From assembly GCA_937625935.1 (NCBI GenBank), contig OW569366.1:1-64000 (forward strand): DNA of 64,000 nucleotides, given 5' to 3'. Below are positions 49,101-58,061 of the stretch, one piece after another (positions within the stretch are counted from its first letter, which is position 1; each line of letters starts with the position of its first letter). The translations under genes and the position numbers were made by a program. Under the pieces are notes generated by a model that ran no database searches, was not told the DNA's origin, and was given only the letters and a program-made list of their open reading frames with translations. The stretch comes from Tetramitus jugosus. Taxonomy: Eukaryota; Heterolobosea; Eutetramitea; Acrasida; Vahlkampfiidae.

Positions 49101-50188
49101 GTGCATGATTGATCGACAGACAACATTTCGCAGTTAAAGTTCAATCTTCTAATGGTGGAGAGCAATAGTTCACTCACAGCCTCCATATCATTCGGTTCAT
49201 GCTCACACAGAGTGTTACAAACCTTTTCAATTAGATCAACATCGACATACTTGACAACAGGGATCTGAGTCACTGCATTGGTAATCTTTCCAACGCAACC
49301 ATTGCACTTCATACTGCTGACAGAAATGTGATAGGCATGAGTAGAGCAACGAGGAGAACTAGAGAGTCCTCTCTGATCCAAGTACTTTTTCCAATCATCA
49401 ATGAGAACTTGACTCTGTTTTCCGAGTTCTTGAATCGCACTTTGACAAATGGTAGCAGATAATTTTCGGTTCAATACATTACTAAACAAGAACACACGCT
49501 TATTTTCCAAATCACAATGGACATGGTAGGAGCTCTTGGCGACATCATTATCACCGTTCAATGCATTCAATTTTCCAGTAATTGATCTCACACAATTCAT
49601 GCATCTCATTGGCATCACTTGGTTCACAGCAGAAACAAATTGTTCTCTTGCTTGATTAATGACAAACGAGGGATGATCAGCCAACTTGATCAAAATGTTT
49701 TTCATTGAGAATTTGATGCCTGTTCCCTGAGTTAAGATATCACCCACAAAGAACAAGTCAAACACATGAAAATCTTGATCATTTTCACTTGCTTTCACTG
49801 GCTTCACACCAATCAAAGAGCTGCTACTGGCTCCCAAAAATTGTTTTACGCTGTCCATGACGGAATTCACATCACTTGTCAACAATTCAGTCTCAACTCT
49901 AATCACATAATGAAAAATGTGATTAATCTTGGTTGAGAAACAGTCTGGAGAGTGAGCAGTAGAAGGGTCTTCTTTCCATTGATCTTCCTTTGTGATACCA
50001 CAGCTACAACAAGAAGGTGACTTGTTGTGAACGGGATAGAGACTTGATTTCTTGTCTTCCCATGAACGAAACACGTACTTGATAAGATCATCACAGCGAC
50101 ATTCTTGGCATGAGCAAGGGCAGGACAAGTTCTTGTCGAACAATGTTCCTCCCAGAGTAGTTGAAAGCTTGTTCAACAGAGTAGACAT
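46139..50188 (-). CDS. Copper-transporting P1B-type ATPase (ATP7-like)
   Basis: 1,349 residues from the ATG at 50,188. A Cys-rich N-terminus (CPCSCQECRC near 22-31) precedes four heavy-metal-associated modules with CxxC pairs (MRCMNCV, MKCNGCV, MKCGSCV, MTCGSCV). Eight membrane helices include the metal site ACPCSLGLATP. The cytosolic part has the TGES phosphatase loop, DKTGTLTKGD (phosphorylated Asp 1008), SEHPIARAV, and GDGINDSPSLAQAD. Such ATPases pump Cu+ out of the cytosol into the Golgi or out of the cell. The count of four HMA modules exceeds that of yeast Ccc2 and is fewer than human ATP7A/B. All catalytic motifs are intact. Confidence 0.95.
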   Translation of the reverse strand: MSTLLNKLSTTLGGTLFDKNLSCPCSCQECRCDDLIKYVFRSWEDKKSSLYPVHNKSPSCCSCGITKEDQWKEDPSTAHSPDCFSTKINHIFHYVIRVETELLTSDVNSVMDSVKQFLGASSSSLIGVKPVKASENDQDFHVFDLFFVGDILTQGTGIKFSMKNILIKLADHPSFVINQAREQFVSAVNQVMPMRCMNCVRSITGKLNALNGDNDVAKSSYHVHCDLENKRVFLFSNVLNRKLSATICQSAIQELGKQSQVLIDDWKKYLDQRGLSSSPRCSTHAYHISVSSMKCNGCVGKITNAVTQIPVVKYVDVDLIEKVCNTLCEHEPNDMEAVSELLLSTIRRLNFNCEMLSVDQSCTRMSGGETIDLRVLGMKCGSCVNKVKQTLKARYPNEIGQVEVELSENRVTVLHSTVDAHALMEVLSGLGYICEVMEKNEPMFSETIIEPNALQEILLDDAVEIPRTALVSIEGMTCGSCVSKIENKILSIPGVKTCEVNLITQKGQIKYDESRVSEKAIIDQIIRLGYESSSLTKQSLSSSGGQIKIFVRNLSAVSDQVDHLLSTFTGVDKQQFDLPESVVDVSFDERMTCNRRIIDYLQDNDIECSIFKEDSYDAKASILRTAEIKKWKQLFIISLIFTIPTMIISMGLSMLPATMPYMHYQLVRGLTVEALLLFLLVTPVQFYCGYPYFKLAFQALRNKSADMNVLIAIATTEAYVYSVFAVIYSMVTKTTNHHYFETSASLIMFLSLGRWMENVAKGQTSSALVALMDLQPSSAVLLEDVNKPLHSTTVDEYIQNPSSFEEREIEIDLVSTGDMLKVTPGSKIPVDGIVLHGSSSVNEAMITGESLPVYKTIDSKVIGGTINTDGLLLIKASRVGADSTLSTIANLVEQSQMRKPQLQSLADRISGFFVPAVIGLSFITFAVWMILGALDAYPAKWRPAGMSNFVFSLLLSTATVIIACPCSLGLATPTAVMTGTGVAAKNGILIKGGKALESVAKCTAVLFDKTGTLTKGDLMVTEHKIFDEQYNDKETFGKLCGWIRAIEGASEHPIARAVSSFAEHHMADNNSQSSVAPSDFINVPGRGVSALINNTRVLIGNEAFMNDEKIQMTNDHSYNKHSTIVFVAVEDRLAITLLLSDTVRDESRAVVATLESFKKGSKPIQVYMLTGDNEFAANHIAAQVGIRPQNVFSQLTPGGKCEKVKELQLAGEVVLMVGDGINDSPSLAQADSSVAIGAGTDVAVECADIVLMRDNIDGLITAIDLSRTIYRRIIMNFIWAFGYNVLAIPLAAGVFYPLVQIMIPPWVAGLAMVLSSISVTLSSLALRLYRKPKLIEEPSEDPHLRVLSA

Positions 50189-50532
50189 TTGGGCAACTGT
50201 TTTTTGCAATAAATGATATTTACACACACGCAATTGGGTAGTTGTTCTTGTCTTTTTTGTGGATCGTAAAAAAAAGGCGGCATTTACAGAAAAACATGTT
50301 TTTGAGCATGTGCGCAACGCAAGTCCGCAATTCAATCACCACAGTGAAGAGCGTTATTCCGTCGACAAAAAACTCAAAATAGCTCTCTTCAAGTTATTCG
50401 CTGAAGATTTGCATCCATCTCCGATTGCGACCACTGAGATTTGATCACACACAAAAAAGTCGCCGACTTGTCAAACAAAAACCAACTCAACAACAACAAC
50501 AAGAACAATCAATTCATTCAACCAACACACAC

Positions 50533-52548
50533 ATGAGTAGTAGCAGCAGCAGTAGTAACAACAGTGCTCCTCTCACTCTCTTCTTCAACACCAAGAGAGG
50601 CATAAGCTCATGTGACATTACTCACAATGACTCTGATGCCACCGCTACCAAAGAACAACAATTATGTATTCGTGAGTATGAGAGTGTAGACACTGAGACT
50701 TGTGGTGTTGCCAATGAAGGTGTCATTTATTCACCCAATGGTCAATACATGGCCATCATTTATCGTGAAAAATTGTGTGTGTATGACATTAGTCGTCAGA
50801 GCCATGATCAACAAGGTTTTCGCATGATCAAGTGCATTACTGGTGAACTCGGTTCTTCCATTTCTGAGGCTCAATTCTCTCCATTGAACACTTTTTTGGT
50901 CACTCTTGGAAAGTATTCACCTCATAAGAGTACACTTGGTAATTTGATTGTTTGGAAATTGTTTCCTGAAGAAGAAGAATCAGCAGAAGAATCAGAGAAC
51001 ACTCAATCTCTTTCATGCAAAGTACTATTGAGAACAAAGTACAACAAGGCCAGTGGAAGTGACATTTGGCCCATTGTTCAATGGAATGACAATGAGAGCA
51101 TTTGTGCCATATGGCAACAGAATCAGCAATCGTTGAACTTTTACAAGTATGCTGTTCCCAAAGTACCTACCACTACAGCAGCAACAGCAGCAACAGGAAC
51201 AACAGGAACAACAACATCTTCATCTGCTGCGTCAGAAGAAGAGGAAGAAGAGCACATTCCACAAGCGACACATGCCAATGAAAAACAGTTTGAACTCGTG
51301 TCACGATTCAAGAAACCCAAAGTTCTCAAGTACAGCATGTCATCCAAGACGACATTCTCAATTCACACGTTTAATGCTCAAACGCAGCAACACTTGGTTC
51401 AAATCTATCGATATCCAAACTTTAAGAAACCAACGTGTTTCATATCGTTTGCATCCGAGAGAAGAGGCGTCGAAGTCGATGTGGACATGAAGTGGAATCG
51501 TATTGGTAGTGCTCTGTTGGTTCACGCTCATTCCTCCACAGACACGGACAATCAGAATTATTATGGAAAGTCTCAAGTGTACTTTTTGAGATCCAATGGT
51601 CACTTTACGTGTCAAGTCACACTGTCTCAGACTGGACCAGTGCACGATGTGGCATGGTCTCCCAAGGGCAACGAATTCTGTTTGGTGTACGGCTACACCC
51701 CTGCAAAGGCCACTCTCTACAATGAGTCCACTCAAGTCATTTATGAGTTTGGTACGGGCACGAGAAACAAGTGTTCTTGGTCACCGAATGGCAAGATGCT
51801 CGTATTGGCTGGATTCGGTAGTTTGACTGGTCGAATGGAGTTTTGGGATCGTGACAAGAAGCGAATGATTGGTCAGGCTGAGGCCAAAGAAGCCAGTGTG
51901 TATGCATGGTCCAGAGACAGTCGATTGTTCTTGACTGCTACTGTGACTCCGACTCTCAGAGTCAGCAACAAGATTCAACTGTGGAAGTACAATGGTGTGT
52001 TGCTCAATGAGAAGCATTTTGACACATTGTACGGTGCTCATTGGAATCACTTTGTGCCTGCTTTGGCCATTTCCACTGCTGGAGAAGAGGAATCAGAAGA
52101 GTCCAATAACAAGCAGTCAAAGGAGCAAGACAAGGACTATAGACCAATTAGTCCTCGTGCTCTGAATGAAGGAAAGCTCTTGATGCAGACTCAAGTGTCC
52201 ACTGTCAAGAAGGCTTACGTTCCACCTTCATTGAGAGGTTTGGGACCAGTCGACGATGACATTTTCAAGAGATCGGGTGTTGAGGCACCAAGCAGACCAG
52301 TGAATGTCAACAAGAAGGCTCAACCAACTGTTCAACAACAGCAGGCAAAGGTTGCACAACTTCAGCGCATGATTCCTGGATTGCCAACGTCTGCTGCCAT
52401 TCAACAAATCAATGTTACATCAGGCGGTGCTAATGCAATGAACACTGAAGCAGCCAAGAAGAAGCGCAAGAGAAAAAAGAAGAAAAAGGCTGATGGTTCC
52501 TCGACAGGTGCCGATGAGGATGGCGATGATGATCAGAGCGCTCCATAA
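50533..52548 (+). CDS. EIF2A: Eukaryotic translation initiation factor 2A (eIF2A)
   Basis: 671 residues from the ATG at 50,533. The body is a WD-type beta-propeller: VIYSPNGQYMAIIY, ISEAQFSPLNTFLVT, LIVWKLF, VHDVAWSPKGNEFCLVYGY, CSWSPNGKMLVLAGF, MEFWDRDKK, YAWSRDSRLFLTATVTP and IQLWKYNG. The C-terminal tail has KKAYVPPSLRG, a hallmark of eIF2A, and a Lys-rich end (KKRKRKKKKK). eIF2A is an alternative initiator-tRNA factor. The Glu/Ser and Ala/Thr inserts in the propeller are low complexity. It starts 344 bp from the divergent copper ATPase. Confidence 0.92.
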   Translation: MSSSSSSSNNSAPLTLFFNTKRGISSCDITHNDSDATATKEQQLCIREYESVDTETCGVANEGVIYSPNGQYMAIIYREKLCVYDISRQSHDQQGFRMIKCITGELGSSISEAQFSPLNTFLVTLGKYSPHKSTLGNLIVWKLFPEEEESAEESENTQSLSCKVLLRTKYNKASGSDIWPIVQWNDNESICAIWQQNQQSLNFYKYAVPKVPTTTAATAATGTTGTTTSSSAASEEEEEEHIPQATHANEKQFELVSRFKKPKVLKYSMSSKTTFSIHTFNAQTQQHLVQIYRYPNFKKPTCFISFASERRGVEVDVDMKWNRIGSALLVHAHSSTDTDNQNYYGKSQVYFLRSNGHFTCQVTLSQTGPVHDVAWSPKGNEFCLVYGYTPAKATLYNESTQVIYEFGTGTRNKCSWSPNGKMLVLAGFGSLTGRMEFWDRDKKRMIGQAEAKEASVYAWSRDSRLFLTATVTPTLRVSNKIQLWKYNGVLLNEKHFDTLYGAHWNHFVPALAISTAGEEESEESNNKQSKEQDKDYRPISPRALNEGKLLMQTQVSTVKKAYVPPSLRGLGPVDDDIFKRSGVEAPSRPVNVNKKAQPTVQQQQAKVAQLQRMIPGLPTSAAIQQINVTSGGANAMNTEAAKKKRKRKKKKKADGSSTGADEDGDDDQSAP

Positions 52549-52756
52549 GGTGACCAGGTTTTCAATTTTCTGAGCTAGCGGCTTTGCATCAAGAAAATTC
52601 TGGTTGTGAAAACGTGTCACACATGTGATCAGACTACTATCCCCTGTGAAATCAAGCAGAAGAACATTGTCGGTCACTGCACTTGGTCTTTCTCAAACGA
52701 CTCATGTGATAAAATGAATTATTGTTCACAAGCGATATAGATGTACTGAATGCTAT

Positions 52757-54937
52757 TTACTCTTGTTTGTTACGGAATACTTGTCGAATCTCTAAAACGA
52801 GCGACGATACAATGAACATGTGGAGCCAGAGCCCACAGGGAGAAAGCAGAGCCGAGTATTGACCATATCTTCTGACATACAAATCCCAGAACACTCTCAT
52901 CCTCTTTATCGCCAGAATAAACGACAGGAGAAGGATGAAGAGCTTGGTGTACTTGTGTTTCGTTCTGGTGCTTTTTGGAAATGAGTAAATGACACCAAGA
53001 GTGACATAAAATGGGAGAATGGTGAGTCCAAGGAGTGGTAGCAGTAGCCCAAAATATAGATCAGGAGTTAGTACAATAGTTTCCGTTACACTTTCACTCT
53101 GTAAGTACTGAAGTCCCCAGTGATAAAACAGGGCATATCTGTTCGTGGCGGCTTCACCAACAAATAGAGGCAAAACAGGCATCCACAACAAGACACTTAT
53201 CAGCACATAAAAGTAACAACTATTGGATACGCGAGCAAATCCGTGAAGCAAAGAGAACCGTTTGTGAGCTACAGTCGTGTGTTGTCGCATGACAACGAGA
53301 GTTATGATGCCCAGAGCGATACCAACATGGAAAAGGAAGGGCAACAAGCGATCAAATCGAGTGAACAAAATGATCTTTGTGACAATAATCTTGAACATGC
53401 CAATGATTGACTTTCCGCAGTTTGAATCGTCCAATGAGAAGGTGTGTTGAATCGTTTGTCGATTATGCAAAGTATCTTCGACAATAATATTGAGTTGATG
53501 AACTCCTGTTTGATACTTTAGCGGATCGAACCGAAGTCGAATCATATTTGATTTTTGATTGTTGAATTGTTGTATCTGAGACCTGAGCTCATCCTCATCG
53601 TTGAAACCAATATTATCGATTGTGATGTTGATCGATACTAACTTTCCAGGAGAGAATATCAATAGTCTGATTTCATCGAGTACTGGATCACAATGACAGT
53701 TGGCTTCCATTGGATGAGTCACTACGACTTTTGGCCATACATCCAAGGCAGTGTCCAGGTGAGATACTTTGTCATGGTCGATCGACACAATACGAAGTAT
53801 ACGGTTTTCCTTGAAATCGGCCATTTCCCATTCGTCATGACCAATCGGAGACCTATGTTTCATAGTTCGCAGCAGATTGTATAGCGTGTGCAAATGCCCA
53901 CTCAGATAAACATCATACGGATATTGCTCTTCCAAATCTTGTAGACTCTTACCGGATGACGTCTTTGCATAGGATATCACTGATTGAGGATAGTGTCCGT
54001 ACATGACAATTGAATTTCTATTGTTCCTGTGAGCTCTTGAGAGAGCTTCTTCCAATTGATCCATCATGCTAGTGCTCATCTGACCAAAGAAATTAATGGG
54101 ACTGAAGGATCCGACTCTTGGCGTGGCATCGATTTGGATGAATTCATGTGTTGAGCCTGACTCAGTTTCCAATGTGAAAGAAATGACACGATCACCGGCT
54201 TCTTCTCTCAATTCTTGACCTAGGCAGCATTGGTACTGTGTAAACATGTTTGAGGACTGATCAGACATTAAGGGTGTATCGAAACGATCATGGTTCCCTG
54301 GGCAATCGATCCACACAACAGAATCTAACTCTTTCCTACTGCTATTGTTCAACAAGTTAATATACAATTTGCTATTATCATGATTCAATTGATGAGAGGT
54401 TTCATTTGAATCTGATAGAGCTTTCAATAACTTCTCATTCGCCGTTTTAGCAATCTTGTGATAGGCTGTCCATTCACTCTTGCTCTGTCGACCTCGATAG
54501 AAATTTAATATTCTTTCGAACCAGTTCCGACCTTGATGCTCTGGCTCTAATGGTGGTGATCCATGTGTCAAATCCCCTGTTACAAGCACAAATCTAGGCT
54601 TGATAATGTTGGGAATGATATCCCAGGCTGTTCGTTCCAAGTCCGTAGTGATGCTCTCCATCTTCTTCAAGTGAGACACATGGAGATCACTCAACTGTAC
54701 AAAATGAAACCTATTTTGATCGGATTTGTTGTCCGAAACAGAATGGACCCTGAATTGGTTGGTATTGGCACCACATTTGTTTCTCCTTGACAAATGTTCC
54801 TTGAAATGATTTTCTTCACACGTCCGATTTCTTTGAACAAAAAAGGAAAGAAATGACGGATTGAAAAAGGTCAACAACTCGTATCCGATCAAACAAAACA
54901 ATGGAAGTGATATCGCTATCAACAGTAGAGATTTCAT
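52757..54937 (-). CDS. TMEM62-like membrane metallophosphoesterase
   Basis: 726 residues from the ATG at 54,937. A signal-anchor helix (residues 1-25) precedes a calcineurin-like phosphoesterase domain facing the lumen: HFVQLSDLHVSHL, VLVTGDLTHG, CPGNHDRFDTP, MYGHYPQSV and YLSGHLHTL, which supply the metal ligands. A beta-rich segment follows, then about six hydrophobic helices from residue 510 to the end. This layout matches TMEM62. The substrate is unknown in the family. The frame is intact. Confidence 0.85.
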   Translation of the reverse strand: MKSLLLIAISLPLFCLIGYELLTFFNPSFLSFFVQRNRTCEENHFKEHLSRRNKCGANTNQFRVHSVSDNKSDQNRFHFVQLSDLHVSHLKKMESITTDLERTAWDIIPNIIKPRFVLVTGDLTHGSPPLEPEHQGRNWFERILNFYRGRQSKSEWTAYHKIAKTANEKLLKALSDSNETSHQLNHDNSKLYINLLNNSSRKELDSVVWIDCPGNHDRFDTPLMSDQSSNMFTQYQCCLGQELREEAGDRVISFTLETESGSTHEFIQIDATPRVGSFSPINFFGQMSTSMMDQLEEALSRAHRNNRNSIVMYGHYPQSVISYAKTSSGKSLQDLEEQYPYDVYLSGHLHTLYNLLRTMKHRSPIGHDEWEMADFKENRILRIVSIDHDKVSHLDTALDVWPKVVVTHPMEANCHCDPVLDEIRLLIFSPGKLVSINITIDNIGFNDEDELRSQIQQFNNQKSNMIRLRFDPLKYQTGVHQLNIIVEDTLHNRQTIQHTFSLDDSNCGKSIIGMFKIIVTKIILFTRFDRLLPFLFHVGIALGIITLVVMRQHTTVAHKRFSLLHGFARVSNSCYFYVLISVLLWMPVLPLFVGEAATNRYALFYHWGLQYLQSESVTETIVLTPDLYFGLLLPLLGLTILPFYVTLGVIYSFPKSTRTKHKYTKLFILLLSFILAIKRMRVFWDLYVRRYGQYSALLSPCGLWLHMFIVSSLVLEIRQVFRNKQE

Positions 54938-55162
54938 TCTTTAGTTTGACTCGCGTTTTACTTGTTTTGTTTTTTGATCAAAACTGCTCGAGTTCAGCTT
55001 TTTTGGGAGAGATAAAAGGACAAGTGGCCAAAAATCAGGCATAATGGGACTTAGTACAAGAGAAGAGTAAATTGTACAAAATGAAGGTGATTATTATGCC
55101 GTTCCTTCCATTTAAGCAAAAGTTTGTTTCTCGGGTGAATGTCACCTCTTCTCCGGTTGATG

Positions 55163-56200
55163 TTAGTTGCTCTCCAGGAGTCTATCATAGTTGGTCATGG
55201 TAGCGTTAATATATCGTTGCATGTATCGGGGTACTGTCACACAATCGTCTATCCTGTGATGCAAAATGAATGCCTTGGATATCCTACTGTGAGCTTTGGC
55301 TAGATCTCTTGGCTCCTTACAGAAGGGTATGCGGTAGCCCCACTGGGGATCCGTGAGGCAGCGATCCACACCTGTCAAGTTACATTTCAAGTTCCTGTTG
55401 CAATAGAGTGATAGAGCATCGTTGAGTAACCAACTCCTTATCGTAGGTTGTACAGAATGATCTGGTCGTATCATGTGACAGAGGGATTGGGTCAACTTGC
55501 GACCTGTTCCAGAATTCTTGTGAATGTGCAAAATGTGATTGTTCATTCGCTCGCCATGAATCAGTGTAGAGAATTCGTGAGCAATGGAGATGAGAGGCAT
55601 CAGATTCTTCATGAAGAGAACGTCTCCATCGACCCATATGCCACCGAATCGATTCAACAACAGCACACGCACCACATCGCTCTCCATTTGAACTCGAATC
55701 TTCTTTAAAAACCGATCGAACATTGCATTATTGTCCATGCATGTTCCCTTTTTCATCTCATTCATGTCGAAAACTCGAAATTCAATATTGTTTCGATGAC
55801 GATTACGGAGCTCCTTTATCATTCCGTAGTTTTGCAGCTTGTGGAGAGGTGTCGGTGACCAAATAATGAGCTTTGAGATTTCTGTTGGTTGAGTCACGAG
55901 ATAGGACTTGATGAGCAATGGCAACATCCACAAGATCTTTTTCCTCCAATACACGTGATAGTACACTGGATCTGCCGCTGTATAGTTGTAGTTGATTCTC
56001 TTGCACGTGTTCCAAATATCTGTTGCACAGTCAAGTTGGCTGCATCGACTCAAACCTTCCTGTTCATTGAATGTAGTTGTCAACTTGTCTGAGACGACTG
56101 CAATTGGAGTTGCTTGCAGCCAATTCATCAGATAAAGCACTCCGAACAAGTAACTGAAGCAGCACAGCAAGAAGAGTATTCTTGCGTTGGATATCCTCAT
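55163..56200 (-). CDS. GT32-like glycosyltransferase, shorter of a tandem pair
   Basis: 345 residues from the ATG at 56,200. An N-terminal signal anchor (ILFLLCCFSYLFGVLYLMNWL) places it in the Golgi as a type II enzyme. The catalytic domain has LIIWSPTPL, then DVVRVLLLNRFGGIWVDGDVLFMKNL, with the D-x-D metal/nucleotide-sugar motif (DGD), and LLNDALSLYC near the end. It is about 75% identical by eye to the neighbour at 56,651-57,919. A relic of an N-terminal extension lies upstream in other frames, so the present start replaces the older one. Confidence 0.85.
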   Translation of the reverse strand: MRISNARILFLLCCFSYLFGVLYLMNWLQATPIAVVSDKLTTTFNEQEGLSRCSQLDCATDIWNTCKRINYNYTAADPVYYHVYWRKKILWMLPLLIKSYLVTQPTEISKLIIWSPTPLHKLQNYGMIKELRNRHRNNIEFRVFDMNEMKKGTCMDNNAMFDRFLKKIRVQMESDVVRVLLLNRFGGIWVDGDVLFMKNLMPLISIAHEFSTLIHGERMNNHILHIHKNSGTGRKLTQSLCHMIRPDHSVQPTIRSWLLNDALSLYCNRNLKCNLTGVDRCLTDPQWGYRIPFCKEPRDLAKAHSRISKAFILHHRIDDCVTVPRYMQRYINATMTNYDRLLESN

Positions 56201-56450
56201 TCTTTCGTTGATTATTATTTTGTGCCAGAGAAGGGAAAGTGGCAAAATGATTTGGCTTTCAATATGCTGTTGTTCTAAGTCATGTTATCTTTGGGGAATG
56301 GCTTCATCTATCTCCTTCTGTCCAAGGACGAGAAAAACTTGGCCAGCAGTCACAGATACCCAAACGCACTCTACGTTTTTTCTAACAAGTTCTTCTGCAT
56401 AGTATTTTGAGTTGTTGATCCTGTTTGTATTTTCATCGAACTGGACAGAA
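56201..56450 (-). pseudogene. Decayed N-terminal extension of the shorter glycosyltransferase
   Basis: Upstream of the 56,200 start, DNA matching the first 70 codons of the paralogue is still visible (shared words such as AATGATTTGGCTTTC, and GGACGA(A)AAAA). In the paralogue it encodes a hydrophobic helix. Here it is interrupted by stops and a one-base length difference just before the ATG, so it can no longer be read in frame. Confidence 0.5.
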
Positions 56451-56650
56451 CTAATTTAGGATATCCATTCTGGAAGAGTTTGATATTTTTTCCGGAACTT
56501 TTCGAGCGTTTTTTTGTAGATGATATGATGCAAAGAACAAAACTTATGGCGACACGGACCAGATAAAGGAATGATTATTATTCGATTCATTGAGACAAAA
56601 TGAGTTTACTCTCGAGTGATGGACTCGAAAGCCCTAGGACAAGGACATCG

Positions 56651-57919
56651 TTAGCCAAGGAGTCTATTATACTTGTTCTTGGTAATGTTAATATATCGCT
56701 GCATATATAGGGGTACGGTTTCACAACTGTCCATTCGGTGATGCAGTATGAACGCCTTGGATATCTTGCTGTGGGCATTAGCCGGATTCTTTGGTTCCTT
56801 ACAGAATGGAATACGGAAGAGCCATTGAGGATCTGTGAGACAACGATGCACACCAGTCAAATTACAATTCAGATGCTTGTTGCAATAGAGTGATAGAGCA
56901 TCGTTGAGGAGCCAGTAATTCATCTTTGGCTTCACAATATGTTCTGGCTGTATCATGTGACAGAGTGATTCGGTCAACTTGCGACCTGTTCCAGAATTCT
57001 TGTGAATGTGCAAAATGTGATTGTTCATGCGCTCACCCTGGAACGTTGAAGAGAACTCATGGGCAATAGAGATGAGAGGCATCAGATTCTTCATGAAGAG
57101 AACATCTCCATCGACCCAAATTCCACCAAATCGATTCAGCAGCAATACACGCACCACATCACTCTCCATCTGTCGTTTTATCTTGGACAGAAACTCATCG
57201 AAAAGTGCATTATTGTCCATGCATGTTCCCTGTTTCATCTCATTCATGTCGAACACTCGAAATTCAATATTGTTGGGGTGTCGATCACGAAGCTCCTTGA
57301 TCGTCTCATAGTTTAGTTGAGTGTGAAGAGGTGTTGGTGACCAAAGAATGAGCTTGGAGATTTCTGTTGGTTGAGTCGCCAGATAGGACTTGATGAGCAA
57401 TGGCAACATCCACACGATGTCTCCCCTCCAATACACGTGATAGTACAATGGATCTGCCGCTGAATAGTGATAATCGACTCTCTTACATGTGGCCCAACTG
57501 TCAGAATTACAACCGAGTAGGCTACATCGATCCAATCCCACATCTTGTTCCTTGAATGCAGTTGTCGACTTGTCTGAGACAAGAGCGAGGTCTCCAATTG
57601 GTGTTCTTTGCAAAGACCACCAATTCAATAGATAGAAGATTCCAAACAAGTAGGTGACACAGCACAGCAGGATGCATATTTTTGCATTGGAAAATCTCAT
57701 TCTTTCTTTCATCATTGTTTGAGGAACCCAGAACTTGTTGGTGAAATGATTTGGCTTTCTAAATACTTTCGTTCTCAAGCATGGTATCTTAAGAGTAGCT
57801 CGCACTTCCGGTTTCGGAAGGACGAAAAAAACTATTGGCATTAATACCAAACCCACAAAGGTAATTGATGCATTTAACATTAGGTTGCGATCCTCTTTCC
57901 CATATTTTCGAACATCCAT
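56651..57919 (-). CDS. GT32-like glycosyltransferase, longer of a tandem pair
   Basis: 422 residues from the ATG at 57,919. An N-terminal extension of about 70 residues with one hydrophobic helix (ITFVGLVLMPIVFFVL) precedes the second helix (ICILLCCVTYLFGIFYLLNWW) that matches the anchor of the paralogue. The catalytic domain has the same LILWSPTPL, FGGIWVDGDVLFMKNL (D-x-D) and LLNDALSLYC blocks. An internal ATG (MRFSNAK) matches the paralogue's start. Two helices would make the topology differ from the usual single anchor. Confidence 0.85.
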   Translation of the reverse strand: MDVRKYGKEDRNLMLNASITFVGLVLMPIVFFVLPKPEVRATLKIPCLRTKVFRKPNHFTNKFWVPQTMMKERMRFSNAKICILLCCVTYLFGIFYLLNWWSLQRTPIGDLALVSDKSTTAFKEQDVGLDRCSLLGCNSDSWATCKRVDYHYSAADPLYYHVYWRGDIVWMLPLLIKSYLATQPTEISKLILWSPTPLHTQLNYETIKELRDRHPNNIEFRVFDMNEMKQGTCMDNNALFDEFLSKIKRQMESDVVRVLLLNRFGGIWVDGDVLFMKNLMPLISIAHEFSSTFQGERMNNHILHIHKNSGTGRKLTESLCHMIQPEHIVKPKMNYWLLNDALSLYCNKHLNCNLTGVHRCLTDPQWLFRIPFCKEPKNPANAHSKISKAFILHHRMDSCETVPLYMQRYINITKNKYNRLLG

Positions 57920-58061
57920 CGGCTCCTCCAATTTTTTTTGGGAGCTCAAGTCAAATTATTTTTGGTGGACAGATGTCACATCATTTGTGAAAGAAATGCT
58001 TATCTTTGGTAGCTGATTTCCAGACTATTCACGTTTTCAAGCACAAGAAACTAACAACATC

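Noticed and set aside
50189-50335. N-terminal extension of 49 codons upstream of the copper ATPase ATG
   Set aside because: It would need a TTG start; the ATG at 50,188 is followed by conserved-looking sequence.
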